From GCA-002282575 sp964646525 (GTDB lineage Bacteria > Pseudomonadota > Gammaproteobacteria > Thiomicrospirales > Thiomicrospiraceae), in NCBI GenBank assembly GCA_964646525.1, contig CAZYER010000013.1, positions 1 through 35,224 of the forward strand: DNA of 35,224 nucleotides. The letters run 5' to 3'. Under the pieces are notes generated by a model. It was not told the origin of the DNA. It saw only the letters and a program-made list of their open reading frames with translations, and made no database searches. Shown here in pieces: positions 1-9,852 of the stretch (positions are counted from its first letter, which is position 1; the number at the start of each line of letters is the position of its first letter). Position numbers and translations under genes: made by a program.

Positions 1-2
1 CG

Positions 3-65
3 GTAGAAGTACAAGCAGGGCAATTTCCAGGAGGAGATATTTTCTATCGTTTTGAAGGAAATTAA
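3..65 (+). CDS. 3' end of an unidentified gene (partial)
   Basis: An open frame enters from the left edge and stops at TAA 63-65. Only the last 20 residues are visible; they end in GGDIFYRFEGN. I do not recognise the family from so short a piece. The frame is the only one of the three plus frames that reads through the first 62 bases without an earlier stop, which weakly supports it being real. The next gene starts about 75 bases downstream in the same direction. Confidence 0.35.
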   Translation, partial: VEVQAGQFPGGDIFYRFEGN

Positions 66-78
66 AGTCGCTCTGAGC

Positions 79-108
79 TAGCAAAATATTGCTACAATCA
101 AATATAAT
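79..108 (+). promoter_or_regulatory. Inverted repeat and -10-like box before the sensor gene
   Basis: TAGCAA (79-84) and TTGCTA (89-94) form a perfect 6-bp inverted repeat around a 4-base centre. They are followed by a perfect TATAAT hexamer at 103-108, about 34 bases before the ATG at 142. No good -35 box lies 16-18 bases upstream of the hexamer. If this is a promoter it may therefore depend on an activator, with the repeat as its operator. The repeat has no T-run, so it is not a normal terminator for the gene ending at 65. Confidence 0.3.
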
Positions 109-141
109 CTAATAACTTAAAACACTCCCTAAAGTTACTCC

Positions 142-2838
142 ATGTATGTGTTAGATTGCCATTCCACCTCCACGATTGTCTGGATCAGAAATCTGTTTTT
201 AGTACTGGGATACTTTTTTTCCAGTTTTGTTCCTGCGCATGCTCATAGTTTGCAGGAATCTATCTCATTAACTCCCATTCATGTTCAACTTAATTGGCAT
301 CATCAATATCAATTTGGTGGCTTTTATGCGGCGTTACAGCAAGGCTATTACCGTCAAGCGGGACTAGATGTTCACTTGCATCATTTTCAAGCCGAAAAAA
401 ATGTCTTGACTGAAGTACTAGAAGGAAGAGCTCAGTTTGGTATTGGTTATTCCACCACTATTGCCGACTACATTAAAGGCGCACCGATTCAGTTGGTTCT
501 GGTTTCATTTCAACATTCTCCGATGGTATTGTTAACGCATGAACCTATCGGTGATTTGTCTGAGTTGGCTGGTAAAATAGGCATGTATAGCGACAGTATG
601 CAAGTGCTTTCGATATTAAACAAAGCAACCAAACAAAGAAAAGATGCTATTCAAAAACGTTACGCCAATACTAACCTAAATGAATTTATTAGTAAAAATG
701 TTGATTTTTACGGCGCTTATATCACCAATGAGCCTTTTCAGTTACAAGAATTAGGTGTTCCTTATCACATTGTCGATCCTAAACTCTATGGCGTCAATAG
801 TGCCGAAGATTTGGTGTTCACCACTAAAGCCTTTGCTAATGCCAATCCAGCGATTGTGGCGGCTTTTCGTGAGGCAACGATTAAAGGCTGGCAATTTGCC
901 ATTGAAAATCCTGACACTGTTATCGATTTCTTGTTGATGCATTACAGTGTACCCAAATCACGTCGCGCACTCTTTTATGAAGCTAAAGCACTGACTTCAT
1001 ATGTGAGTGTTGGTACGCGTCCGATTGGTGTGGTTGAGCCAGCGCGTCTTAAAGATACGGCAGTAGAACTCAAAGAAATTGGCCTAATTAATCAAGCGCA
1101 ATTTGATGCTTTTGAACCTGAAAGTTTCATGGGAATGACCAAGGGAAAGATTAATTTAACCGCTTCTGAATTAGCCTATCTGGCAAAAAATCCTACGATT
1201 AAATTAGCGAATGGCATCGACTGGGCACCTTTTGAATTCATTGATGAAGATGGTAACTATCAAGGTTTGACAGCAGATTACTTTAAAATTTTTGAACAAA
1301 AGCTGGGTGTTCGTTTCATACCCGAGCAGTACCTTTCCTGGAGTAAGGTTCTAAAATTAGCAAGTGAAGGCAAGTTAACCATGTTTTCGGGAGCAACGCG
1401 CACTCCTGAACTCCAAAAGTATATGCACTTTACCGATCCCTATTTGTCTTTTCCAATGGTATTAGTTGCTAAAAACGATGTTAACTATATTGATGATTTC
1501 CAACAGCTTAATGGTGAAAAAGTTGCGGTCATTCGTGGTTATTTCGCGCATGAACACTTTCAGAACCACTTTCCGAATGTCAAATTAGTGGAAGTGGATT
1601 CGGTAAGAGAAGGGCTGACAGCAGTCATGACTGGTAAGGTATTGGCCTATGCTGAAAATTTAGGTGCAGCTAATTATGCCATAAGACAGTATGGTTTCAC
1701 TGGTTTGTCGTTTGTTGGAGAATCGAATCAGCGTTTTGAATTAGCTATCGGTGTGCATCAGTCAGAGCCTATTCTTTTTTCTATCATGCAAAAAGCGCTT
1801 GCCAGTGTTTCTGAAGATGAAAAAAGAGCCATCTATGATCGGTGGATACACATTGAATTAATTAAACGGCTGGATCAAAAACAGCTATGGGAATTGAGCG
1901 GCTATGTATTTTTCATTATCGCATTACTGTTCATCACTTTGCTGGTGTATCGCTATCAGCGTAATCGTTTCCAACATTATATTACGCAAATTAACGAACT
2001 CAACTTCGCCTCTAAAATAGAGTTGGCAACTGGAAAAGTCGTATGGGTCAGTCAATCCTATGCGCAGTTAAGGGGGTGCGAAGCGGGAGATTTAATTGGT
2101 CAGTACTACACCGAATTTGCCAGTGATCGTGTGAGTGAAGAGGTGATTCAAAGGATTAAACAAGAGTTAGTAGCTGGTAAAACATGGATTGGTGAAGTTG
2201 AGGGCAGGCGTTGTAATGGTGAACATTATTGGGTTAAATTAACCCTGACGCCAGAAAAAAACTGGTTAGGTAAAATCACTCACGTTTGGGCAACGCGTGT
2301 CGATATTACCGATAAAAAACGTATCGAACGGTTATTAAACACGGATGAGCTAACGCAGCTCTATAATCGTCACTATTTCAACAAAACCCTGCCCAGCCTG
2401 CAACAGCAATATCAAGGTTCTGGCAAACATTTATGCTTAGCCTCGATTGATATTGACTACTTTAAACTCATTAACGACACCTATGGCCATCTGGTGGGTG
2501 ATCGCGTATTGCAACAAGTGGCTGATTATTTGAAAGCCTGTTGTACGGAAGAAGGTGCTATGGCTTTTCGTTTGGGTGGTGAAGAGTTTATGTTAGTGGC
2601 TTTTGTGCAAGATGTGGATGGCTTCTATCGTCAGTTAGATCAATTACGAATGAGCCTATTAGATGCGAATATTGAAAACAAACATGCGCCCTTGGGTAGG
2701 TTATCCATTTCAATCGGTGCTTGTTGTTGGCCAGATGGACAACCGAATGATTGGGAAGCGCTCTATCGTCAGGTCGATGATTTGTTGTATCAAGCGAAAC
2801 AATCGGGACGCAACCAACTCGTTTTAACGAATTCATAA
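142..2838 (+). CDS. Membrane diguanylate cyclase with two periplasmic binding-protein domains, PAS and GGDEF
   Basis: An 898-residue sensor expected to make cyclic di-GMP from two GTP in response to a periplasmic ligand. Order of domains: signal peptide about 1-34; NMT1/THI5-like binding domain about 44-320 (QFGGFYAALQQGYY, YITNEPFQLQ); solute-binding family 3 domain about 350-572 (GIDWAPFEF, FTDPYLSFPM); one transmembrane helix about 587-604; PAS/PAC about 622-725; GGDEF about 732-895 with active-site GGEEF at 812-816. The product-inhibition RxxD motif is absent: E803 and A806 stand where R and D would be. The start gives a good signal peptide, but no clear ribosome binding site is seen. NMT1-type domains often bind pyrimidine or amine ligands, while family 3 domains bind amino acids; the actual ligands here are unknown. 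It ends 4 nt before recC, so co-transcription is likely. Confidence 0.9.
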   Translation: MYVLDCHSTSTIVWIRNLFLVLGYFFSSFVPAHAHSLQESISLTPIHVQLNWHHQYQFGGFYAALQQGYYRQAGLDVHLHHFQAEKNVLTEVLEGRAQFGIGYSTTIADYIKGAPIQLVLVSFQHSPMVLLTHEPIGDLSELAGKIGMYSDSMQVLSILNKATKQRKDAIQKRYANTNLNEFISKNVDFYGAYITNEPFQLQELGVPYHIVDPKLYGVNSAEDLVFTTKAFANANPAIVAAFREATIKGWQFAIENPDTVIDFLLMHYSVPKSRRALFYEAKALTSYVSVGTRPIGVVEPARLKDTAVELKEIGLINQAQFDAFEPESFMGMTKGKINLTASELAYLAKNPTIKLANGIDWAPFEFIDEDGNYQGLTADYFKIFEQKLGVRFIPEQYLSWSKVLKLASEGKLTMFSGATRTPELQKYMHFTDPYLSFPMVLVAKNDVNYIDDFQQLNGEKVAVIRGYFAHEHFQNHFPNVKLVEVDSVREGLTAVMTGKVLAYAENLGAANYAIRQYGFTGLSFVGESNQRFELAIGVHQSEPILFSIMQKALASVSEDEKRAIYDRWIHIELIKRLDQKQLWELSGYVFFIIALLFITLLVYRYQRNRFQHYITQINELNFASKIELATGKVVWVSQSYAQLRGCEAGDLIGQYYTEFASDRVSEEVIQRIKQELVAGKTWIGEVEGRRCNGEHYWVKLTLTPEKNWLGKITHVWATRVDITDKKRIERLLNTDELTQLYNRHYFNKTLPSLQQQYQGSGKHLCLASIDIDYFKLINDTYGHLVGDRVLQQVADYLKACCTEEGAMAFRLGGEEFMLVAFVQDVDGFYRQLDQLRMSLLDANIENKHAPLGRLSISIGACCWPDGQPNDWEALYRQVDDLLYQAKQSGRNQLVLTNS

Positions 2839-2842
2839 TCCT

Positions 2843-5800
2843 ATGTCCGATTCTGCCTCATTAACCAAGGGTATGGTGATTGTTCATGGCAATCGCATGG
2901 AGGATCTGCGCGATGTCATGCTTTCTTGGTTACAAAGCCATCCTCTACCTGCTTTAACGCCCGAAGTGCTATTGGTACAAAGTAATGGCATGAAGCAATG
3001 GCTGGTACAGTCAATGGCGCAGCAACTTGGCGTGAGTGCGGGTGTCGAGCTGAGCCTACCCAGTGAATTTTTATGGCGTGCCTATCGACAAGTGTTAGGC
3101 AGTCATCAGGTTCCTAAGCAGATGACTTTTGATAAAGCACCGTTAACTTGGCGGATTTATCGCTTGCTAGAAAGCCTATTGGGTGATGATGACAGTGATG
3201 TGTATCGCCCCTTAAAACATTACTTAGCGGTCAGTGAACAGCTGTTTGAGCGTCGTTTTCAACTGGCAGCGCAAATTGCCGATTTGTACGATCAATACCA
3301 AACCTACCGTGCAGACTGGATTGCTGACTGGTCGGCTGGGCTGAATTGCGTGGTTAATCAGCGCGGCGAAAGTGTTCCGTTGAATGAGCAAACTTGGCAG
3401 GCCGCTTTGTGGCGCGCTTTACAGGCAGACATAGAGGCTTGGGGACAAAGTCAAACCTCGCGTGCCAGTGTTCATGCGCAATTCATGCAAAAAATGCGAG
3501 AGTCTCCTTCGCAGTCCAACTTAACATTACCCACGCGTATTGTTGTTTTTGGTGTCAGTAGCTTGCCTCAACAAACGCTAGAAGCTCTGTCGATCATGGG
3601 GCAGGTAAGTCAAGTGCTGCTCTTCGTCAATAATCCCTGTCAATACTACTGGGGTGATGTGCAAGATGCGCGTTATTGGCGACGTAATCAACTGGTTAAA
3701 GCGCACAGACACGCCATTAAACAAGGACTGCCACTAAGTCCTTTGCAAGAAGACTATGCCAGCTTTCATCCGCTGTTGGCGTCTTGGGGTAAGCAGGGTA
3801 AAGATTATTTACAATTACTTAATGATATTGATGAAACTTCCGCTTATGCCCATTGGTTTCAACGCGTGGATGTGTTTATTGAGCCCAACGCATCAACGCA
3901 ACTGGCAGAGTTGCAACGTCATATTTTGAATTTAACACCACCGCCTGAACAGCCACTGCTTGTTTCTGAGCCTGACCATTCTATCTGTTTGCGTTCTGGC
4001 TATTCATCACAGCGCGAAGTGGAGATGTTGCAAGATCATTTACTGGCTTTGTTCGATGCTGATGCGAGCCTAACGCCAGCCGATGTGATGGTGATGATGC
4101 CAGATGTGAATCAGTTTACCGCAGCTGTGAGTGCTGTTTTCGGACGTATTTCACCCAAGGATAAGCGCTACATTCCTTATTCGATTGCGGACACGAGCCT
4201 ACGCATTGAGCCGATGATGCAGCTATTGCAATGGTTGCTGACACTACCCACGGCGGATATCGGCTTGAGTGATTGGCACGCCATGTTTGAATTAACGGCG
4301 GTTAGGGCTAGGTTTCAGCTGACTGAAACGGATGTTGAAAATCTTCATCACTGGTTGAGTGAAGCGGGTGTTCGCTGGGGGTTGGATGCACAAGACAGAA
4401 GCGAACGTCATCATTTGCCCCAGGGCGTGCAAAGCAATAGCTGGTTATTTGGTTTAGAGCGATTGCTGTTGGGTTATGCGACGGGTGAAAGTCAGCAAGC
4501 GTGGCAGGATATTTTACCTGTGGCAGCCGCTTCTGGGTCGACGGCGGATTTATTAGGCGCTTTATCAGAATGGCTGAATGCGATTCGTATTGCTCAAGCC
4601 TTATTCAGTCATGAATTACCGCCAGTGATCTGGGGGTGCTATTTAGAAGAAGTATTACAGCTCTTTTTTGATGATGCCGATGACCTCAATAGCCAGCGTT
4701 GGTTAGCACGATTTCGTACTGGCTTGAACCGTTGGTTATCGGCTTGCGAACAAGGTCAATTTCAGCAGAAGTTGCCTTTGTCCATTGTCGCTAGGGCATG
4801 GCTAGACAACATTGATGATGCTAATAGTTTACAGCGTCCCTTTTTATCGGGAGGCGTGCAGTTTGCCACGCTGATGCCGATGCGTGCCATTCCCTTTAAG
4901 GTGATTTGTTTAATTGGGTTGAATGAACGCGATTATCCACGTCAACAAGTCAAGCAAGACTTCGATCTGATGGCACTGGCAGGGCAGTGGCGCGCTGGCG
5001 ATAGGTCACGTCGTTATGACGACCGTTACCTGTTTTTAGAAGCCATTTTATCAGCTCGTCAACAGCTGTATTTAAGCTGGACAGGGCGCAGTATTCGTGA
5101 TGACCAACCACGTGCGCCCAGCATTTTGGTGTCTCAGTTTATCGATTATTGCCATCAGCTTTGGACGCCCAAATTAGATCCACAGCAACATCCGTTACAG
5201 CCTTTTTCTGGTCAATATTTGCAGACAGATTCGGGGTTGCGCAGCTATGCGCTTGATTGGTTGGCTTCAGAGAATGAGCCGATTGAAGTCACTTATTGGG
5301 CGAATGTGGTTTTGCCCGACCGCGCTTTGCCTGCAAGCTTATCAGTGGTTAGACTCGGTGTATTATTGCGTCATCCGCAGCGGGTGTTATTGCAACATCG
5401 ATTAGGTGTGCGCTTAATACAACCGCAACAGCAACTCAGTGATGACGAAGCCTTTGAATTATCCGCCTTGCAGCAGCATCAGTTGTACCAACAACAAATT
5501 GAGCATTGGCTTAACTCAGGCAATGCGGAAGCCTTACCTTGGAAACTGATCGGTGCTTTACCCTTGGCAGGTTTCGCCCAGCTTCATCAACAAACATTAC
5601 GACAAACCAGTGACCGCTTACGGCAAGCTTGGCAAGCAGTGAGCGCTGATTATGCCACACGTTTAGCTGCGCTTCCCCTAAACCTATCCTTGCTTCAGTG
5701 CAGCGTAACAGGGCAACTCGACCTGTTATACCGCAACGAGCAACATGACTTGCAAGCGCTTTACCTAGTGGCAGGAACACTCAACAGCAAAGCAGGCATT

Positions 5801-6262
5801 AAAGCCTACAAGCTGATCGAAGCTTGGCTCACGCATTGTCTAGCCAATGCGCTAACCCATTCAATCACCACGCGCATGATTGCGTCCGATGCTCAAGTGG
5901 TTTTTCATCCAATAGACTCAGCACAAGCTCGGCTGTGGTTAGAAGACATGGTTGAGCTTTACCAACAGGCTTGGCAACGACCACTCAAAGTGGCGTGTAA
6001 ATCAGGACTGGCCTACATATCGAGTTTACAACAGCAACACACCAACCCCAAAACAGCCGAGTTATGCGCCGAAGATCAGCAAGCGAACGCGTTAAAAGTC
6101 GCTCGCAATGAATTTGACGGTGATTTTGGACGCACGGGTGAATGGGAGCAGTCGCTTGAATTACAACGCTGTTTTCAGTCGTTTGATGAGTTACAACCTG
6201 AATTTTGTGATCTGGCTCAAAGGCTGTATGGCGTGATGTTAGAGCGAATAACCATTTTATGA
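2843..6262 (+). CDS. recC: RecBCD subunit gamma, RecC
   Basis: 1139 residues, close to E. coli RecC (1122). RecC is the scaffold and Chi-recognition subunit of the RecBCD helicase-nuclease, which resects double-strand breaks and loads RecA. The N-terminus carries the family signature of an inactivated helicase fold (MVIVHGNRMEDLRD, then LLVQSNGMKQWLVQSMAQ). Later family blocks include PYSIADTSLRIEPMMQLL, PFKVICLIGLNERDYPRQ and DDRYLFLEAILSARQQLYLS. The start lies 4 nt after the sensor gene and lacks a strong ribosome binding site. The end overlaps recB by 4 nt (ATGA), as is usual for translational coupling. The gene order recC-recB-recD, without ptrA between recC and recB, differs from E. coli but is common in other gammaproteobacteria. 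Confidence 0.97.
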   Translation: MSDSASLTKGMVIVHGNRMEDLRDVMLSWLQSHPLPALTPEVLLVQSNGMKQWLVQSMAQQLGVSAGVELSLPSEFLWRAYRQVLGSHQVPKQMTFDKAPLTWRIYRLLESLLGDDDSDVYRPLKHYLAVSEQLFERRFQLAAQIADLYDQYQTYRADWIADWSAGLNCVVNQRGESVPLNEQTWQAALWRALQADIEAWGQSQTSRASVHAQFMQKMRESPSQSNLTLPTRIVVFGVSSLPQQTLEALSIMGQVSQVLLFVNNPCQYYWGDVQDARYWRRNQLVKAHRHAIKQGLPLSPLQEDYASFHPLLASWGKQGKDYLQLLNDIDETSAYAHWFQRVDVFIEPNASTQLAELQRHILNLTPPPEQPLLVSEPDHSICLRSGYSSQREVEMLQDHLLALFDADASLTPADVMVMMPDVNQFTAAVSAVFGRISPKDKRYIPYSIADTSLRIEPMMQLLQWLLTLPTADIGLSDWHAMFELTAVRARFQLTETDVENLHHWLSEAGVRWGLDAQDRSERHHLPQGVQSNSWLFGLERLLLGYATGESQQAWQDILPVAAASGSTADLLGALSEWLNAIRIAQALFSHELPPVIWGCYLEEVLQLFFDDADDLNSQRWLARFRTGLNRWLSACEQGQFQQKLPLSIVARAWLDNIDDANSLQRPFLSGGVQFATLMPMRAIPFKVICLIGLNERDYPRQQVKQDFDLMALAGQWRAGDRSRRYDDRYLFLEAILSARQQLYLSWTGRSIRDDQPRAPSILVSQFIDYCHQLWTPKLDPQQHPLQPFSGQYLQTDSGLRSYALDWLASENEPIEVTYWANVVLPDRALPASLSVVRLGVLLRHPQRVLLQHRLGVRLIQPQQQLSDDEAFELSALQQHQLYQQQIEHWLNSGNAEALPWKLIGALPLAGFAQLHQQTLRQTSDRLRQAWQAVSADYATRLAALPLNLSLLQCSVTGQLDLLYRNEQHDLQALYLVAGTLNSKAGIKAYKLIEAWLTHCLANALTHSITTRMIASDAQVVFHPIDSAQARLWLEDMVELYQQAWQRPLKVACKSGLAYISSLQQQHTNPKTAELCAEDQQANALKVARNEFDGDFGRTGEWEQSLELQRCFQSFDELQPEFCDLAQRLYGVMLERITIL

Positions 6263-9200
6263 TAGCCACTAACCTCAACCCCTTAACCTTGCCGTTACAG
6301 GGGCAGCAACTGATCGAAGCCAGTGCGGGTACGGGTAAAACCTACACCTTATCGGCGCTATATGTGCGCTTGATCTTAGGTCACAATCAGCTATTCGATG
6401 GCGGTGAACGCCTGTTATTACCGCCTGATATTTTGGTGATGACGTTTACCGAAGCGGCGACAGCTGAGCTGCGTGAACGTATACGCTTGCGTTTACAAGA
6501 AGCAAAAATTGCTTTTCAACACGGTAGCAGCGATGATACTTTTTTATCGGGATTGCTCAGCGAATTTTCAGCAGATGCCTATGCCGTTTGTGTACAAAAA
6601 CTAAGTTTGGCCATTGAATGGATGGATGAAGCGGCAATTTTCACCATTCATGGTTGGGCGAGTCGTATGCTGAAGCAGCACGCTTTTGACAGCCTCGCCA
6701 TGTTTGAGCAAAGCTTGGTAGAGGATACTTACCAACTTAAATTAACCGCCTGTAAAAGCTATTGGCGACAAACTTATTACGCACTCGATGACCAAGCGAT
6801 TCGTGCGGTTCAAAGCTGGGTTAAGAGTCCTGAAGCACTATTGAGCTTGATCAAAGACAAAGCCAAACCAACCGAACTTGAGTCTGATTCAGGAAATGGA
6901 CTGATCGAGCCTCATCAAGCGTTAAACGCATGGGTCAGTTGGCAGCAGCAATTATTGACCTGTTTTGAGCAACTACAAAGCGCCTGGACAGAGGAGGTTA
7001 GGGCACTGCTTCGTCAGGCCAAAGATGCTAAACACATTAAGGGTGGCAGTTACCAAGATGGCTGGTTGACTCAACTGTTTCAATGGTTGGCGACGGGCGA
7101 TAATCCACCCTTAACGAAACTTAGTCTGGTCAGTCGTGGTGGCTTTGCGTTAAATAAAAACGGCGTTGAGCCTCAACACATCGCTTTTGATGTGATGGCG
7201 CGTTATGTAGGTTTATTAAGTCAAGAACCCGATTACCAAGAGGCCTTGCTGGTGCATGCGCGTCTGCGTATCAAAGCACTTTATCAGCAAGCCAAGCAAC
7301 AAGCGGGACTATTCGACTTTGACGACTTGTTGCAACAGCTTTACGCTGCTTTGCAAGGCAACAGTGGTCACGCCTTAGCGCAAGCGATTCGTCAGCAATT
7401 TCCTGTTGCCTTGGTGGATGAGTTTCAAGATACCGACCCTTGGCAATATGGCTGTTTAATGCCCTTATACCATCAGCGTACAGATTGCTTATTACTGATG
7501 ATTGGCGACCCTAAACAAGCGATTTATCGTTTCCGTGGCGCGGACATGGATACTTATTTACGCGCTCGTCAGGATGCACCTTTGCACCATACGCTAACGC
7601 AAAACTTTCGTTCCAGTGCCGCGGTGATAGCTGCGGTGAACCACCTCTTTGTATGGGCAGAACAACATCCACGCGGTGCTTTTCAGTTCAAGCAAGCAGA
7701 CAACGATCCAATTGCTTTTGTCGAAGTCAGCGCGGGTAAATATTTATCCAACTTGTTTGTTGCGGGACAAAAACAGCCTGCACTGACACTCTGGGCGCTA
7801 GAACCTGACCAATGCGTGACCAGAGAGCGCTATCTCAGCGTGATGGCCGAGCGTTGTGCCGAGCAGATACACCAATTATTGACTCAAACTAAAACAGGCT
7901 TTTTGTCGCAAGATCATTCAACCGATCTCACCCATTTGCAAGCGGTGCAAGCCAAAGACATCGCAGTATTGGTGCGTAATCGAACTGAAGCTATGGCCAT
8001 TAAACAGGTCTGCCTTAAGCGACGCATTCCCAATGTGTATTTATCTGATAAGGAAAGTATTTTTAGCAGTGATGAAGCGCTCGATATGTGGCGCTGGTTG
8101 GTAGCTGTGAATGAACCCGAATCAACGCGTAATATTGCTGCCGCCTTAGCCAGTCGAAGTTTTGCCTTGCCGTTGCTCGAATTAGACCAGCTTGGCGACA
8201 ACGAAGCGGCTTGGGATGAATGGGTGACACGTTTTCGAAGTTGGCGAGACACCTGGCAACAGCAGGGCGTACAAGCCATGCTCTATCGGTTAATGCATGA
8301 GCAGGGCATTACCCAGTATTGGCAACACCACCCAGAGGGCGAGCGAAAGCTCACCAACTTATTGCATTTAGCCGAAGTATTACAGCAAGCTTCGTTAGAG
8401 CGAGAAGGGCGCATTGCCCTGATTCGCTGGTTGGCTATGCACATCAGTCAGCCACAGGTGTCAACCGCACAAGAGCATTTGGTGCGTTTGGAAAGCGATG
8501 CCGCTTGCATCACCATCATCACCATTCATAAATCGAAAGGGCTTGAATATCCCTTGGTGTTTTTGCCTTTTGCCATGACCTTGGGTATGAACAAGCATCA
8601 AGTCAGTGACCCGCAAGAGCGTGAGCTTGATTGGCAAGAGTCGATTCGATTGTTGTATGTTGCTCTAACTCGTGCCAGTCATGCCTTATGGTTGGGTGTG
8701 GCAGGATTAAAATCTCAAGCGAACAGTGCGGGCTTTTATGAAAGCGCTCTGGGTTATTTATTAGCGGGCGATAAAAGAGGGGATGATGAAACCCTATGGC
8801 ATCATGCGTTTCAACCTTGGTTAGCACATGCAGATGTGAGGAGTGAGGTGTTAAGGCTAGAAGACAACACAGTTTTACCCCTGAATCCTAACACCGCACC
8901 ACAAAAGCTTAACGACTTAACCGCTTCTATCTTAATCCCTAAAGTGCGTCATTGGCCTTATTGGCAAGTGACCAGTTATTCACGCATGACGAAACAGCTA
9001 GAAGCTCAGCGTATCTCAGCCACTGAGTTTCGATTATTAGAACAACAAGCGGACGAAACACAAAAGCCATCAGATGACGAGCAACCGAGCGATTTACCCT
9101 TGTTTGACTTAACTCAAAGTGAAACGCCTTGGCAGAACTTGCCAGCAGGTGCAAGCGTAGGCGACTTAATGCATCGAGCGCTAGAAATCTTGTTAGTCGA

Positions 9201-9852
9201 GCAAATTCAGCATGATGATGTTTTCTGGCATGAGTTGTGGCAACAGCAACTTGGCTATCATCAGATTTCGTTAGAACACCTCGAACCCTTTCACGCCTGG
9301 TTAAGCACATTGGCGCAGCATCCCATTCCTTTGTCTGGTGGCGGTGTATTACAACTTAATCAGTGTCAAAAGGGACAGTTTTGGTGTGAAATGGGTTTTA
9401 CCTTACCCTTAGCACAAACGCACACCCAAGCTATTGATGATGCCGTGAGCCGCATGGTGCTGCGAGGTGAGTCTCGTGCCAAATTGTCTTACCAACGCTT
9501 AGGTGGTTTAGTGACGGGCTTTATGGATTTAATCGTCGAACGGAAAGGGCGCTACTACGTGCTAGACTACAAAACCAATAAATTAGCTCAGGGGTACGAT
9601 AACTGGGCTTGCGAACAGGCAATACTCGCGCATAGGTACGATGTGCAAGCCATGTTGTATGTGCTGGCATTGCACCGATTATTATCGACGCGTTTAGCCG
9701 ATTATGATTATGATCTGCACATGGGTGGCGCAATTTACTGGTTTATTCGCGGTGCTGATTCGCAACAGCCACAGCAAGGCGTTTGGCAATACAAGCCCAG
9801 CTTGGATGATTTGATGCGGTTATCCGAATTATTTGCGAGTCAGGGCTTATGA
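6259..9852 (+). CDS. recB: RecBCD subunit beta, RecB helicase-nuclease
   Basis: 1197 residues (E. coli 1180). A 3'-5' SF1 helicase joined to the single nuclease domain of the complex. Visible helicase motifs are Walker A EASAGTGKTYT (20-30), TIHGWASRML, Walker B LVDEFQDTDPWQ (about 386), GDPKQAIYRFRGAD (about 415), TQNFRSS, TIHKSKGLEYPLVF and LLYVALTRASHALWLG. The C-terminal nuclease has GDLMHRALEIL (about 968), a GFMDLIV aspartate, the DYKTNKLA catalytic pair (about 1103) and YDVQAMLYVLALHRL, so all nuclease residues are intact. It overlaps recC and recD by 4 nt at both ends. Confidence 0.98.
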   Translation: MIATNLNPLTLPLQGQQLIEASAGTGKTYTLSALYVRLILGHNQLFDGGERLLLPPDILVMTFTEAATAELRERIRLRLQEAKIAFQHGSSDDTFLSGLLSEFSADAYAVCVQKLSLAIEWMDEAAIFTIHGWASRMLKQHAFDSLAMFEQSLVEDTYQLKLTACKSYWRQTYYALDDQAIRAVQSWVKSPEALLSLIKDKAKPTELESDSGNGLIEPHQALNAWVSWQQQLLTCFEQLQSAWTEEVRALLRQAKDAKHIKGGSYQDGWLTQLFQWLATGDNPPLTKLSLVSRGGFALNKNGVEPQHIAFDVMARYVGLLSQEPDYQEALLVHARLRIKALYQQAKQQAGLFDFDDLLQQLYAALQGNSGHALAQAIRQQFPVALVDEFQDTDPWQYGCLMPLYHQRTDCLLLMIGDPKQAIYRFRGADMDTYLRARQDAPLHHTLTQNFRSSAAVIAAVNHLFVWAEQHPRGAFQFKQADNDPIAFVEVSAGKYLSNLFVAGQKQPALTLWALEPDQCVTRERYLSVMAERCAEQIHQLLTQTKTGFLSQDHSTDLTHLQAVQAKDIAVLVRNRTEAMAIKQVCLKRRIPNVYLSDKESIFSSDEALDMWRWLVAVNEPESTRNIAAALASRSFALPLLELDQLGDNEAAWDEWVTRFRSWRDTWQQQGVQAMLYRLMHEQGITQYWQHHPEGERKLTNLLHLAEVLQQASLEREGRIALIRWLAMHISQPQVSTAQEHLVRLESDAACITIITIHKSKGLEYPLVFLPFAMTLGMNKHQVSDPQERELDWQESIRLLYVALTRASHALWLGVAGLKSQANSAGFYESALGYLLAGDKRGDDETLWHHAFQPWLAHADVRSEVLRLEDNTVLPLNPNTAPQKLNDLTASILIPKVRHWPYWQVTSYSRMTKQLEAQRISATEFRLLEQQADETQKPSDDEQPSDLPLFDLTQSETPWQNLPAGASVGDLMHRALEILLVEQIQHDDVFWHELWQQQLGYHQISLEHLEPFHAWLSTLAQHPIPLSGGGVLQLNQCQKGQFWCEMGFTLPLAQTHTQAIDDAVSRMVLRGESRAKLSYQRLGGLVTGFMDLIVERKGRYYVLDYKTNKLAQGYDNWACEQAILAHRYDVQAMLYVLALHRLLSTRLADYDYDLHMGGAIYWFIRGADSQQPQQGVWQYKPSLDDLMRLSELFASQGL

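Noticed and set aside
8939..9310. Antisense open frames inside recB, recD and other long genes
   Set aside because: They lie opposite strongly conserved coding regions, have no family resemblance or ribosome binding sites, and follow the codon pattern of the sense gene.
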